In this document: in pieces, positions 8,313-16,147 of the stretch | Layout of the letters: every line of letters starts with the position of its first letter | Position numbering within the stretch: the stretch's first letter is position 1 | Source: Asticcacaulis aquaticus | Lineage (GTDB): Bacteria; Pseudomonadota; Alphaproteobacteria; Caulobacterales; Caulobacteraceae | NCBI RefSeq assembly: GCF_028550415.1 | Contig: NZ_JAQQKX010000013.1 | Span: 62,001-126,000, forward strand | DNA: 64,000 nt | Direction of reading: 5' to 3' | Translations under genes and position numbers: made by a program | The notes under the pieces: generated by a model | Database searches by the model: none | Told to the model about the DNA's origin: nothing | The model's input: only the letters and a program-made list of their open reading frames with translations

Positions 8313-10408
8313 CCCACATCAGTCCGTCACGGTTTTCACGACCGGCGCAGGTACGCAGCCTGCTCAATGATGCCCTGATCTATGCACCCCTGGCGGGGTT
8401 TGTTTTTACAACCTTCGCCGTACTATACCCTCATATGCGCACCGCTATCGTGCTCGGGGGCGTCGGTCTTTATGGCGCGGCATTGCTCATCGAAGGGCTG
8501 CGCCTCGGACGTTTCAATCGCGACTGGGTGATCAGCGCTTTGAACGAATTTTATCCCGATCTTGAGGACAGCGCCGACCTTCTGTTCACGCCGGACGCCA
8601 ATCTCAACAGCCTGCAGGTCTTGCAGCGTAGTCGTCTGATCGAGCGACTGCCGCCCGCCACCGCCCTGCGCGAACCGTGGCGCTGGGGCACGGTCATCAT
8701 CAGCACGATTGTGGCCATTCTCATCGTCGTGGCCGGGCTTTGGGCCTCAACTCTGAACGATGCCGGAGAGCGTCGACCCGCCCCTAAGACCTCAGCCATC
8801 AGCGGGCCCGTAAAACTTGCCGAAGCCCGGATCGATGTTACGCCGCCCGCCTATACCGGCCAGACGCGACATACGGAATCGGCACTGGATATCAAGGCAC
8901 CGCAGGGGACGCGACTGGTGTGGCGGCTGCGGTTTGCTCCGGAAACCGAAGCTGTCGATCTCGTCCTGCTCGACGGGCGCAAAATCGCCCTGACGCGAGA
9001 TAATGGCATGTGGACGACGCAACTGACGCTCGACAAATCAATGCTTTACCGGATCGTGTTCAAGGGCATGACCGGCACAGTACCGCTGCACCGACTGGAA
9101 GCCACACCCGACCTGCCGCCGAAAGTCGAGGTCGTCACGCCGGATCGTTCGCTATCCATCGTCAGCGAAGGCCAGACCGTCTGGCCGTTGGTTTTCGCCG
9201 TCAGCGACGACTACGGCGTCAATGCGACCGCCGAACTGCGGCTGACGCTGGCGCAGGGCGAAGGCGAAAATATCACCGTGCGCGAAAAGGTCGTGACCCT
9301 AACCGGTTCCGGCAGTGCGCGGGAAAAGCGCTTTGCCACGCAACTGGATATCAAAGGCCTCGGATTTGCCAAGGGCGACGACCTGATCGCGCAATTGACG
9401 GTACGCGACAATCGCGTCCCCTCACCGCAAAGCGTGCGTTCGCCTAGCCTGATCCTGCGCTGGCCGTCGGATCTCGGTAACGAAAGTACCGGCCTCGAAG
9501 GCCTGGCGCGCAAGACCCTGCCCGCCTATTTCCGCAGCCAGCGTCAGATCATCATCGATATCGAAGCTCTGCTAAAAGAAAAGAAAAAGCTGTCACCCGA
9601 CGCCTATCTGGCGCGCTCCGACTCCATCGGCGTCGATCAGCGGCTGCTGCGTCTGCGTTACGGACAGTTTCTGGGCGAAAGCGCCGAGGGCGAACCTGAA
9701 AACCCGACCGGCGACGGCGAAGCGCATCACGCCAACGACGGGCACGACCACGGCGACGATAGCTCAGCCGCCTTCGGTGACGGCGCCAACATAACCGCCA
9801 CCTACGGCCACGTGCATGATGAGGCCGAGGCCGCGACCCTGCTCGATCCGGAAACGCGCGCCCTGCTCAAAAAGGCGCTCGATGCCATGTGGCAGTCGGA
9901 ACTGCACCTGCGTCAAGGGCGACCGGACCTCGCCCTGCCCTACGCCTATACAGCGCTCAACTATATCAAGCAGGTCCAGCAGGCGACGCGTATCTTCCTG
10001 TCGCGCGTCGGACCGGAACTGCCACCGATCGACGACACCCGGCGCATGACCGGCAAGCGCGAGGGCATCATCGGCAACCGTCTGAGCCTCGATCCCGTCC
10101 CCGGTCCCGATGCCCCCGTGGTCGCGGCGTGGAGCGCTTTGGCCGAGGTGCCGGGCCGCCCGGTTGACGTGCCGCTGGGGCCTCTGGACACATGGATAGG
10201 CGCAAACGAAGCCCGGATTGGCGATCCTCTGGCCCTGTCCGCCGCCATCGACGCCGTACGCGGCGATTCCGCCTGCGCCAAATGCCGCCGCACCCTGCGC
10301 GGCCTGTTGTGGGGCGTGCTGGCGAAACCGCCCGCGCAGGTGATGCGGCGTGACGCGGCAACGGCTTCCGGCGGGCGCTATCTGGATGCCCTGGAGCGTC
10401 AGCCATGA
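8309..10408 (+). CDS. DUF4175-like membrane protein
   Basis: 699 residues. Three N-terminal hydrophobic helices lie at about 24-43, 47-65 and 130-150, followed by a large extracytoplasmic region. The segments RIDVTPPAYTG and VPSPQSVRSPSLIL resemble the beta-rich part of DUF4175 proteins, and an alpha-helical C-terminal part starts near residue 400. A loop around residues 472-487 is very rich in His and Asp (EAHHANDGHDHGDD) and could bind divalent metal. DUF4175 proteins regularly follow MoxR/DUF58/BatA genes in alphaproteobacteria; their function is not established. The ATG overlaps the BatA stop, and its own stop overlaps the next start. Confidence 0.7.
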   Translation: MTHISPSRFSRPAQVRSLLNDALIYAPLAGFVFTTFAVLYPHMRTAIVLGGVGLYGAALLIEGLRLGRFNRDWVISALNEFYPDLEDSADLLFTPDANLNSLQVLQRSRLIERLPPATALREPWRWGTVIISTIVAILIVVAGLWASTLNDAGERRPAPKTSAISGPVKLAEARIDVTPPAYTGQTRHTESALDIKAPQGTRLVWRLRFAPETEAVDLVLLDGRKIALTRDNGMWTTQLTLDKSMLYRIVFKGMTGTVPLHRLEATPDLPPKVEVVTPDRSLSIVSEGQTVWPLVFAVSDDYGVNATAELRLTLAQGEGENITVREKVVTLTGSGSAREKRFATQLDIKGLGFAKGDDLIAQLTVRDNRVPSPQSVRSPSLILRWPSDLGNESTGLEGLARKTLPAYFRSQRQIIIDIEALLKEKKKLSPDAYLARSDSIGVDQRLLRLRYGQFLGESAEGEPENPTGDGEAHHANDGHDHGDDSSAAFGDGANITATYGHVHDEAEAATLLDPETRALLKKALDAMWQSELHLRQGRPDLALPYAYTALNYIKQVQQATRIFLSRVGPELPPIDDTRRMTGKREGIIGNRLSLDPVPGPDAPVVAAWSALAEVPGRPVDVPLGPLDTWIGANEARIGDPLALSAAIDAVRGDSACAKCRRTLRGLLWGVLAKPPAQVMRRDAATASGGRYLDALERQP

Positions 10409-12156
10409 CCCCCTCGCTGATCACCGCGTCTGTTTTGGGCCTGATCGTTCTGATCGGGATGGGGCGCTTGCTGTGGTGGTGGCACACCGCGCCGCGCGAC
10501 CGGCGATCCAGTGTGCGGCTAGGCGTGCTGCTGATTGGGCAGCCGCTGTGCGCCGTATTGCTCTATCTGACCCTGTTTCCGCCGCCGCTGGCCTCGGCGC
10601 CCGGCACGCTGATCGTGGCGACCTACGGAGCGCGTCAGGTCTCTGCCCGTGCCGGAGACCGACTGATCGCCCTGCCCGAAGCCACGGTCAGCGGGGCGGA
10701 GCGCGTGCCCGATCTGGCCGCGGCCTTGCGCCAATACCCGGCGACACGGCTCCTGATCGTCGGCGACGGCCTGACGGCGCGGGACCGTGACGCCGCAAGC
10801 GGCCTTAAGATCGATTTCGAACCCGCCCCCCTGCCGCGCGGCCTGATCCGGCTCGACCTGCCTGAGCGCGTCTCCCCCGGCGGGAGGTTCCACATCGGTG
10901 GACAGGTGCACGACCTCAAGGGCGGCACGGTCGATCTGATCGACCCGGCGGGTAAGCTGGTCGAAACACAGCCTGTGCCCGCCGACGGCGCCTTCGTCCT
11001 CAGCGGCACGGCGCGCGCCGCCGGACCCGCCACCTTCACGCTCCGCCTGCGCGACGCCGGCAAATCGGTCATTCAGACGGTCGAGGCCCCCCTCTGGATC
11101 GCCGACGGCCCGCCGCCGCGTGTGCGCGTCATGGCCGGCGCGCCGGGACCGGAGATCAAGTATCTGCGTCGCTGGGCGACCGACGCTGGCGTGACCTTGC
11201 ATACGCAGACCATGCTCGGCGGTGGCATGGCGGCGGGCGACCCGCCTTTGCCCGTCACCGCCGCAGCCCTGCGCGAGGTCGATCTGCTGGTGCTCGACGA
11301 GCGCAGCTGGGAGACGATCGGCGCTTCGGGCCGTTCGGCGGTGCTTGAGGCCGTACACGGCGGCATGGGTCTGCTCCTGCGCCTCACGGCACCGCCGTCT
11401 CCTGATACGCGTACTCAGTGGGCGGCACTAGGCCTGCGCCTGTCCGGTAGCGGCGAGGCGAAACCAGTCATTTTGCCGCCCACCGGCACAGAAACCGTAA
11501 AACCCGTACCGCTCACACGGCTCGACTATCGTATCGAGGGGGCGGATGCCGTTCCCATTGTGCCCAGTGCCCCCGCGGTCGGTCTATGGCGCGCCGAAGG
11601 CCGCGGTCGTGTCGGTGTCTGGACGGTCACCGACAGCTTCGGCCTGACGCTCAGCGGGCAGGACGGGCACGATATCCTGTGGGCCGGGGTGTTTACGACT
11701 CTGACGCGCCCGCCCGCCGGGGCACCGCCGGTCAGGCACGCCATGGCACGGGTCAATGAACGCCTAACCCTGTGCGGCCTCAACGGAACGCTGGAATGGC
11801 TGGATGCTGAAGGCGGTTCGGTAACGCCGCTGATCGATCCGGCGACCGGAGCGGAACGCTGCGCCGCCGTCTGGCCCCGTCAGGCAGGCTGGCACCTTCT
11901 GCGTCAGACCACGGACGCCGGTACGCAGCTACAGCCGGTATTTGTCCATGCCACCGACGCCTTGCCCGGTGTGGTGGCCGGGGAACGGCAGACGGCGACG
12001 CGGCGGCTGATGACAGATGCGCCTCAGACAGCTTCCCTTATGTCCGGTGAAAAGCGGCGCGGTGCGGCATGGCCGTGGTTCCTGGGGTGGCTGACGGTCG
12101 CAGCGGGTCTATGGTGGTTCGAACGCGCGCGACCCGCCATTCGTACACCATCTTAG
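10405..12156 (+). CDS. Large membrane protein, last gene of the MoxR operon
   Basis: 583 residues with two N-terminal helices (about 4-22 and 36-56), a periplasmic-looking centre and one C-terminal helix (about 553-572) ending in a short basic tail. The layout resembles the BatA/glutamine-amidotransferase-like membrane proteins that close MoxR operons, but I do not see the Cys-His pair of a working amidotransferase, so any such domain would be structural. Residues 145-230 look like a beta-sandwich. It overlaps the preceding gene by ATGA. No better functional statement can be made from sequence alone. Confidence 0.6.
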   Translation: MTPSLITASVLGLIVLIGMGRLLWWWHTAPRDRRSSVRLGVLLIGQPLCAVLLYLTLFPPPLASAPGTLIVATYGARQVSARAGDRLIALPEATVSGAERVPDLAAALRQYPATRLLIVGDGLTARDRDAASGLKIDFEPAPLPRGLIRLDLPERVSPGGRFHIGGQVHDLKGGTVDLIDPAGKLVETQPVPADGAFVLSGTARAAGPATFTLRLRDAGKSVIQTVEAPLWIADGPPPRVRVMAGAPGPEIKYLRRWATDAGVTLHTQTMLGGGMAAGDPPLPVTAAALREVDLLVLDERSWETIGASGRSAVLEAVHGGMGLLLRLTAPPSPDTRTQWAALGLRLSGSGEAKPVILPPTGTETVKPVPLTRLDYRIEGADAVPIVPSAPAVGLWRAEGRGRVGVWTVTDSFGLTLSGQDGHDILWAGVFTTLTRPPAGAPPVRHAMARVNERLTLCGLNGTLEWLDAEGGSVTPLIDPATGAERCAAVWPRQAGWHLLRQTTDAGTQLQPVFVHATDALPGVVAGERQTATRRLMTDAPQTASLMSGEKRRGAAWPWFLGWLTVAAGLWWFERARPAIRTPS

Positions 12157-12273
12157 AACTTTACTTTCGAAACAAAAACTTATTTTAACATCATCAATAA
12201 ATTGAATTATTTAACTTAATTTAAATTGCAAATAGCAACCATTGAAAATCATCATCATGATTTCAAAATGCAA

Positions 12274-12301
12274 TTCACCCGGTTGAGGCCAACCGGGTGA
12301 A
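12274..12301 (-). terminator. Probable terminator of the Ala/Gly/Asn-rich protein gene
   Basis: A perfect 11-bp stem, TTCACCCGGTT / AACCGGGTGAA, with a 6-base loop, 16 bases after the stop of the minus-strand gene. Read on the minus strand it is followed by a T-containing stretch (TTGCATTTTG). The 12157-12270 stretch on its other side is strongly AT-rich and has a weaker imperfect inverted repeat (12241-12266) that might end the MoxR operon. Confidence 0.7.
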
Positions 12302-12316
12302 CTGTCTACAGGGTAT

Positions 12317-13327
12317 TTAGTTCTGCGACGATGTCTTGCGCGAGACGCTGGCATTGCCTGAGCCATTGGCATTGGCCGAGACCTTGCCGTCCTTGGCCGA
12401 AGCGCCGCCATTGCCGGAACCGCTGACCGAGGCATCGAGCGTGCCCGCCTCATTGACCCGGTTTTTGGCGCGGTCGGCGGCCGAGCGTACCTTGTCGCTA
12501 CCGGCGTCCGCCGTATTACCGGCTTTTTGCGCCGCGTCGCGGACCTTGCCCTTGGCCGCACCGGTAGCCTGCGCCCCATCGATCGTCGCGCTGCCACCCA
12601 GATTGCCATTGCCGTTACCATTGGCCGTGTTGCCCAACAGCGAACCGTTCAGATCGCCGTTGCCCGACGCATTGCCGCCGATGTTACGCGGCTGGCTGGC
12701 CTGCTCGCGCACAGTCCCGGCCGCGCCCTTCACCTTGCCGACGCCATTGCCCGCGAGGGTTTGGGCATCCCCCTTCGCATCGGCAGCCTTGTCACGCGCC
12801 ATGGAAGCCGTATCGCGCGCCTTACCGGTGGCCCGATCGGTCACCTGAGCGCTGTCGAACGCCGCGCCGCCGGTCAGGTCGGCATTACCCGCCGCATTAC
12901 CGTTCAGGGTGCGTCCGGTCAGGCTGCCATCGGCATTCCCGGACCCCGAGCCGGTCAGCGACCCGGCCAGATTGCCACGTTCCGAGGCTTGATTACGCAG
13001 ATTTTCGGACGCACCCCCTGCCTTTTCGCGAGCTTTTTCGGCGGCGCGCGCGGCCTTGTCGGCCTGACGCTGAGTACGTTCGGCGTCGCGCTGAGCGCGC
13101 AGCGCGGCGCGGTCCACCGTACCGAGTGTGTCGGGTGCACCGAACGCCCCATTGCCACTGCCGTTCAGAGTGCCGCCGATATTACCGGCGCCCATGCCAT
13201 TACCGAGGCCGCCGCCCAACCCGCCGTTACCGGTCAGACCGCCGCCACCGCCCAGCAACTGGGCATTGGCGCCGAAGGCGACGAAGGAAATGAGGGCGGT
13301 CGTGGTCAGAAAGGTCTTGATCTTCAT
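12317..13327 (-). CDS. Low-complexity Ala/Gly/Asn-rich exported protein
   Basis: 336 residues. A clear Sec signal peptide (MKIKTFLTTTALISFVAFGA, cleavage after ANA) is followed by a glycine-rich segment (LLGGGGGLTGNG). After that comes an alternation of Gly/Asn/Ser-rich segments and short charged helices such as RDTASMARDKAADAKGDAQ and KGKVRDAAQKAGNTADAGSD. The two halves look like degenerate copies of each other. The helical stretches resemble LEA- or apolipoprotein-like repeats, and the Gly/Asn parts resemble surface-adhesin linkers. The start is supported by AGGAG before the ATG (rc of 13333-13341). No family is recognised; likely periplasmic or surface-exposed. It stands alone with its own terminator. 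Confidence 0.7.
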   Translation of the reverse strand: MKIKTFLTTTALISFVAFGANAQLLGGGGGLTGNGGLGGGLGNGMGAGNIGGTLNGSGNGAFGAPDTLGTVDRAALRAQRDAERTQRQADKAARAAEKAREKAGGASENLRNQASERGNLAGSLTGSGSGNADGSLTGRTLNGNAAGNADLTGGAAFDSAQVTDRATGKARDTASMARDKAADAKGDAQTLAGNGVGKVKGAAGTVREQASQPRNIGGNASGNGDLNGSLLGNTANGNGNGNLGGSATIDGAQATGAAKGKVRDAAQKAGNTADAGSDKVRSAADRAKNRVNEAGTLDASVSGSGNGGASAKDGKVSANANGSGNASVSRKTSSQN

Positions 13328-13424
13328 GTCGGTATCTCCTGTGCGTTATGGCCAGATTAGCGGCCTCACTGGAAACAACGACGCGTCCGGCAGGTTTTCT
13401 CCCGCGGGTATGAAATTTTTTGAA

Positions 13425-14690
13425 CTATTTTTTCAAACCATTATTTTTATTGAAAATATTTTCACCGACGAGCCCGACACCATAGATCGTGTCGCGCCCC
13501 GCCTTGCCCAGATCGACGGCTTGCGCGCCGAGATCGTTGACGGCCTGAGCCGCCTTTGCCGGGTCGGGGGTGGTCAGTCGCCGCGACAGGAGACCGGCCA
13601 CCAACGGGGCGGCGAACGAGGTGCCGCGCACCGCGTCGATGCGTCCGCCCAGGGCGGCGGAGGTAATGTCCGATCCCGGCGCAGCGAAATCGACCTGAGG
13701 TCCGCGCCCGGCTTCGATCAGCACCTTCTGGCGCGCATCCACGCCCGTCACGCCGATAACGCCATCGAACGACGCCGGATACAGCGGTTTGGCGGCCGGG
13801 CCATCATTGCCCACCGCTGCCACGATCAGGTGCCCGCGTTTGACCAGAGCCCCAATGGCTGCCCTGAGCGGGCCGTTGGCGGGCCCAACGAGGCTGATGC
13901 TGATCACCGCCACCTTTTCGCGCGACATCCAGGCCAGCGCCCCGATGATGGCTTCGGTCGAACCGCCGGTGGGCCGGTTGCCATAGACATCGGCGACCCA
14001 AAGCTCTGCGCCCGAAGCGGCACCGCCACCATCCGCGCGTGCGATCAGCAACGCCGCCGTCGCCGTGCCATGCGGGCTGGGGATGGCATTGCCGCCGAAA
14101 CCCTTCTGTGTCAGTCGAATGCCGCGAAACAGCGGATGCGCCTGATCCACCCCGCCGTCGATCAGGCCGACGCGGCCTGCGCCCGCACCGCGCACCACGC
14201 TGGGATCACCGGTGGCCGCGCCGCCGGACCCCAGATAGATATGATTATAGTCATAGATGCCGTCGGGATCGAGGCTCATCAGGCGCTTCAGGGCCTCACG
14301 GCCCGACATACCCTTCGGCGGCGACAGGATGACCACTTCGGCGTCGAGATCCTCCAGCGGCGTGGTGCGCAAAACCGTAAACCCCTGCGCCTGCGCCGCC
14401 TTTATCGTCTCGGGCGACGGGGCCCAGACGACGACCTCGCCGCGCACGGCGACATCGCCCTGAGGCGTCCGTTCCAGCACATCGCGATTCCGCCGCAACA
14501 AATCCCGCGCCTGATCTAGCCGCTGTTGCGTCAAATCGGTTACCCGATCGGTGACGTCGCCCACACGACCGATGACATTGTCCAGCGGCTCGACGACGGG
14601 CAGATCGGCCTGCGGCAAAGGCAGGCCGCGCAGTTGCGCCGACGCCGGACAGGCCAGCACCAGAAACGCGAAAGCCAGAACGTGTCGCAT
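13425..14690 (-). CDS. Secreted subtilisin-like serine protease (S8)
   Basis: 421 residues with a Sec signal peptide (MRHVLAFAFLVLACPASAQ). A helical prodomain-like segment (about 40-75) precedes the catalytic domain. The triad is visible in order: Asp in GLIDGGVDQAHPLF, His in SPHGTATAALL, Ser in RGTSFAAPLVAG; the oxyanion Asn is in AAVGNDGPAA. The last residues (ENIFNKNNGLKK) are encoded by unusually AT-rich DNA. It is divergent from an ECF sigma/anti-sigma pair and shares a 118-base intergenic region with it. That arrangement suggests, without proving, that the sigma factor controls the protease or that the protease takes part in the envelope signal. Confidence 0.9.
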   Translation of the reverse strand: MRHVLAFAFLVLACPASAQLRGLPLPQADLPVVEPLDNVIGRVGDVTDRVTDLTQQRLDQARDLLRRNRDVLERTPQGDVAVRGEVVVWAPSPETIKAAQAQGFTVLRTTPLEDLDAEVVILSPPKGMSGREALKRLMSLDPDGIYDYNHIYLGSGGAATGDPSVVRGAGAGRVGLIDGGVDQAHPLFRGIRLTQKGFGGNAIPSPHGTATAALLIARADGGGAASGAELWVADVYGNRPTGGSTEAIIGALAWMSREKVAVISISLVGPANGPLRAAIGALVKRGHLIVAAVGNDGPAAKPLYPASFDGVIGVTGVDARQKVLIEAGRGPQVDFAAPGSDITSAALGGRIDAVRGTSFAAPLVAGLLSRRLTTPDPAKAAQAVNDLGAQAVDLGKAGRDTIYGVGLVGENIFNKNNGLKK

Positions 14691-14808
14691 GTCAAATCTC
14701 CACTCGTTTCCTATCTAACGCGCCGACGGGGCAACTTGCTGCAATTTTTTTTACAGGCTACGAAGAAAAGTCCGTCGGCCGTTCGTTGACACAGACAGGA
14801 GCCCTGAG

Positions 14809-15306
14809 ATCGATCCTCATGCCACCCGCGCCGGAATCGTTGCGCTGCTGCCGCGCCTGCGGCGGTTCGCGCGCGCCTTGACCGGCAATGTCGCCGACGC
14901 GGACGATCTCGTCCAGACCGGCGTCGAGCGGGCCTTGCGCCATCTGGATCAGTATCAGGCAGGCACGCGCCTCGACAGCTGGTTGTTCCGGATCGTGAAG
15001 AACCAGTGGATCGACGAGACGCGCAGCCGCCAGCGACGTGGACGCCTGTTCGCGCCGGAAGAGGACGGCGAACATATCGCCGGAATGGATGCCGCCACCA
15101 TCGAGGCCCGGCGGGAATTACAGGAGGTCGAAATCGCCATGCAAGCCCTGCCCGAAGACCAGAGACTGGCCATCGCGCTCATCTGCGTGGAAGGCCTGTC
15201 CTATACCGAGGCCTCGGCGATTCTGGATGTGCCGGTCGGCACCCTGTCCAGCCGCCTGACCCGGGGCCGCGAAGCGCTGATGCTGGCGCTCGGAGGACGG
15301 CCATGA
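14809..15306 (+). CDS. ECF RNA polymerase sigma factor with apparent ATC start
   Basis: Extracytoplasmic-function sigma factor: region 2 (LTGNVADADDLVQTGVERAL then DSWLFRIVKNQWIDETR) and region 4 (ALPEDQRLAIALICVEGLSY then SRLTRGREAL). The only standard in-frame start is TTG 14878, which would remove about 23 residues of region 2. The same frame continues upstream with excellent homology-like sequence (RAGIVALLPRLRRFARAL) but contains no ATG, GTG or TTG back to the stop at 14716. AGGAG at 14797-14801 is followed, 7 bases later, by ATC at 14809, which would give a normal 165-residue protein. The ATG at 14819 is in another frame that soon stops. So either a rare ATC start is used or a frameshift/sequencing error is present. 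The anti-sigma gene overlaps by ATGA. Confidence 0.85.
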   Translation: MDPHATRAGIVALLPRLRRFARALTGNVADADDLVQTGVERALRHLDQYQAGTRLDSWLFRIVKNQWIDETRSRQRRGRLFAPEEDGEHIAGMDAATIEARRELQEVEIAMQALPEDQRLAIALICVEGLSYTEASAILDVPVGTLSSRLTRGREALMLALGGRP

Positions 15307-16001
15307 CCGTATCCGAAAAAATCGTCGCTTATGTCGATGGCGAACTGAATGCCAGCGACCGCGCCGAAATCGAGACGCTGGCGGCAAGTGACTCGGATAT
15401 CGCGGCGCAGATCGAGGCGCATCGTGCCCTGTCGGCGCGGCTGTCGGCGGCGTTCGCACCCGTGGGCGATGAGCCCGTGTCCGCCGGTTTGGCGGCCTTG
15501 CTAAACGCGCCTGAAGCCCCGCCAGAAGCCTTGAAGCCCGCCGATAATGTCGTGGCCTTTGCGCCGCGCAAGCTGCGTCCGATCTATATGCAGGCGGCAG
15601 CTATGGCCGCCTGTCTGGTTGCCGGAATCGCAATGACGCTCGCGCTGACGCCGCAGGGCGATTTCCGTCAGACGAACGACGGCCTGATCGCGCGCGGCGG
15701 GCTGGACAGGGCCTTGTCGACGCAACTGGCTGCCGATGCGAACGGTCCGACGCGTATCGGCCTGACCTTCGCCGATAAGGCAGGCGCTTTGTGCCGCACC
15801 TTTGCCACCGCTTCGAACGAAGGCATGGCCTGCCGGACGGACGGTAAATGGCATATCGAGGTCGCCGCCCGCGCTACGACGCGCACCGAATTTACCCAGG
15901 CGGGATCGCCCCTGATCCTTCAGGCGGTCGATGCGCGGCTGGATGGCGATGTCTTCGACGCCGATCAGGAACGCAGCGCCCGCGACAGCGGGTGGAAATA
16001 G
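15303..16001 (+). CDS. Membrane-anchored anti-sigma factor
   Basis: 232 residues. The N-terminal 90 residues form a short helical cytoplasmic domain with the typical anti-sigma opening MTVSEKIVAYVDGELNASDR. One transmembrane segment follows at about 96-115 (AAAMAACLVAGIAMTLAL), then a periplasmic domain of about 115 residues. No zinc-binding HxxxCxxC is present. The start overlaps the sigma stop (ATGA), the usual coupling that keeps the two in balance. The stop TAG at 15999-16001 overlaps the first bases of a palindromic repeat copy, so the repeat appears to have supplied the stop codon. Confidence 0.85.
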   Translation: MTVSEKIVAYVDGELNASDRAEIETLAASDSDIAAQIEAHRALSARLSAAFAPVGDEPVSAGLAALLNAPEAPPEALKPADNVVAFAPRKLRPIYMQAAAMAACLVAGIAMTLALTPQGDFRQTNDGLIARGGLDRALSTQLAADANGPTRIGLTFADKAGALCRTFATASNEGMACRTDGKWHIEVAARATTRTEFTQAGSPLILQAVDARLDGDVFDADQERSARDSGWK

Positions 16002-16028
16002 AGCGCATGCCAAAAAGTGTGCAGCGGT
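16000..16028 (+). repeat. Partial copy of the AGAGCGC-type 3'-end repeat
   Basis: The stretch starts AGAGCGCATGCC and continues AAAAAGTGTGCAGCGGT, matching the reverse complement of the long element at 60245-60330 (AGAGCGCATTGGC, then CCGAAAAGTGTGTAACGGT) with the internal 23-mers missing. It begins inside the TAG stop of the anti-sigma gene. The rest of the gap to the autotransporter shows no clear promoter. Confidence 0.6.
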
Positions 16029-16147
16029 ACAGCAAGGCTTTCGTTACGGGGCCGACACACTGTGGAGGGCGCGACATTTAAGCGTCCAACTTCCTTCTCA
16101 CTCTCCCTTTACCTGCTTGACGACATTCTTCCCGCCGAAAGTCGATC

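Noticed and set aside
13128-14519. 463-codon plus-strand frame opposite the subtilase
   Set aside because: Antisense to a protease with a complete catalytic triad.
14786-14791. TTGACA as a -35 box of the ECF sigma gene
   Set aside because: No -10 at the right distance, and it lies too close to the ribosome site at 14797.
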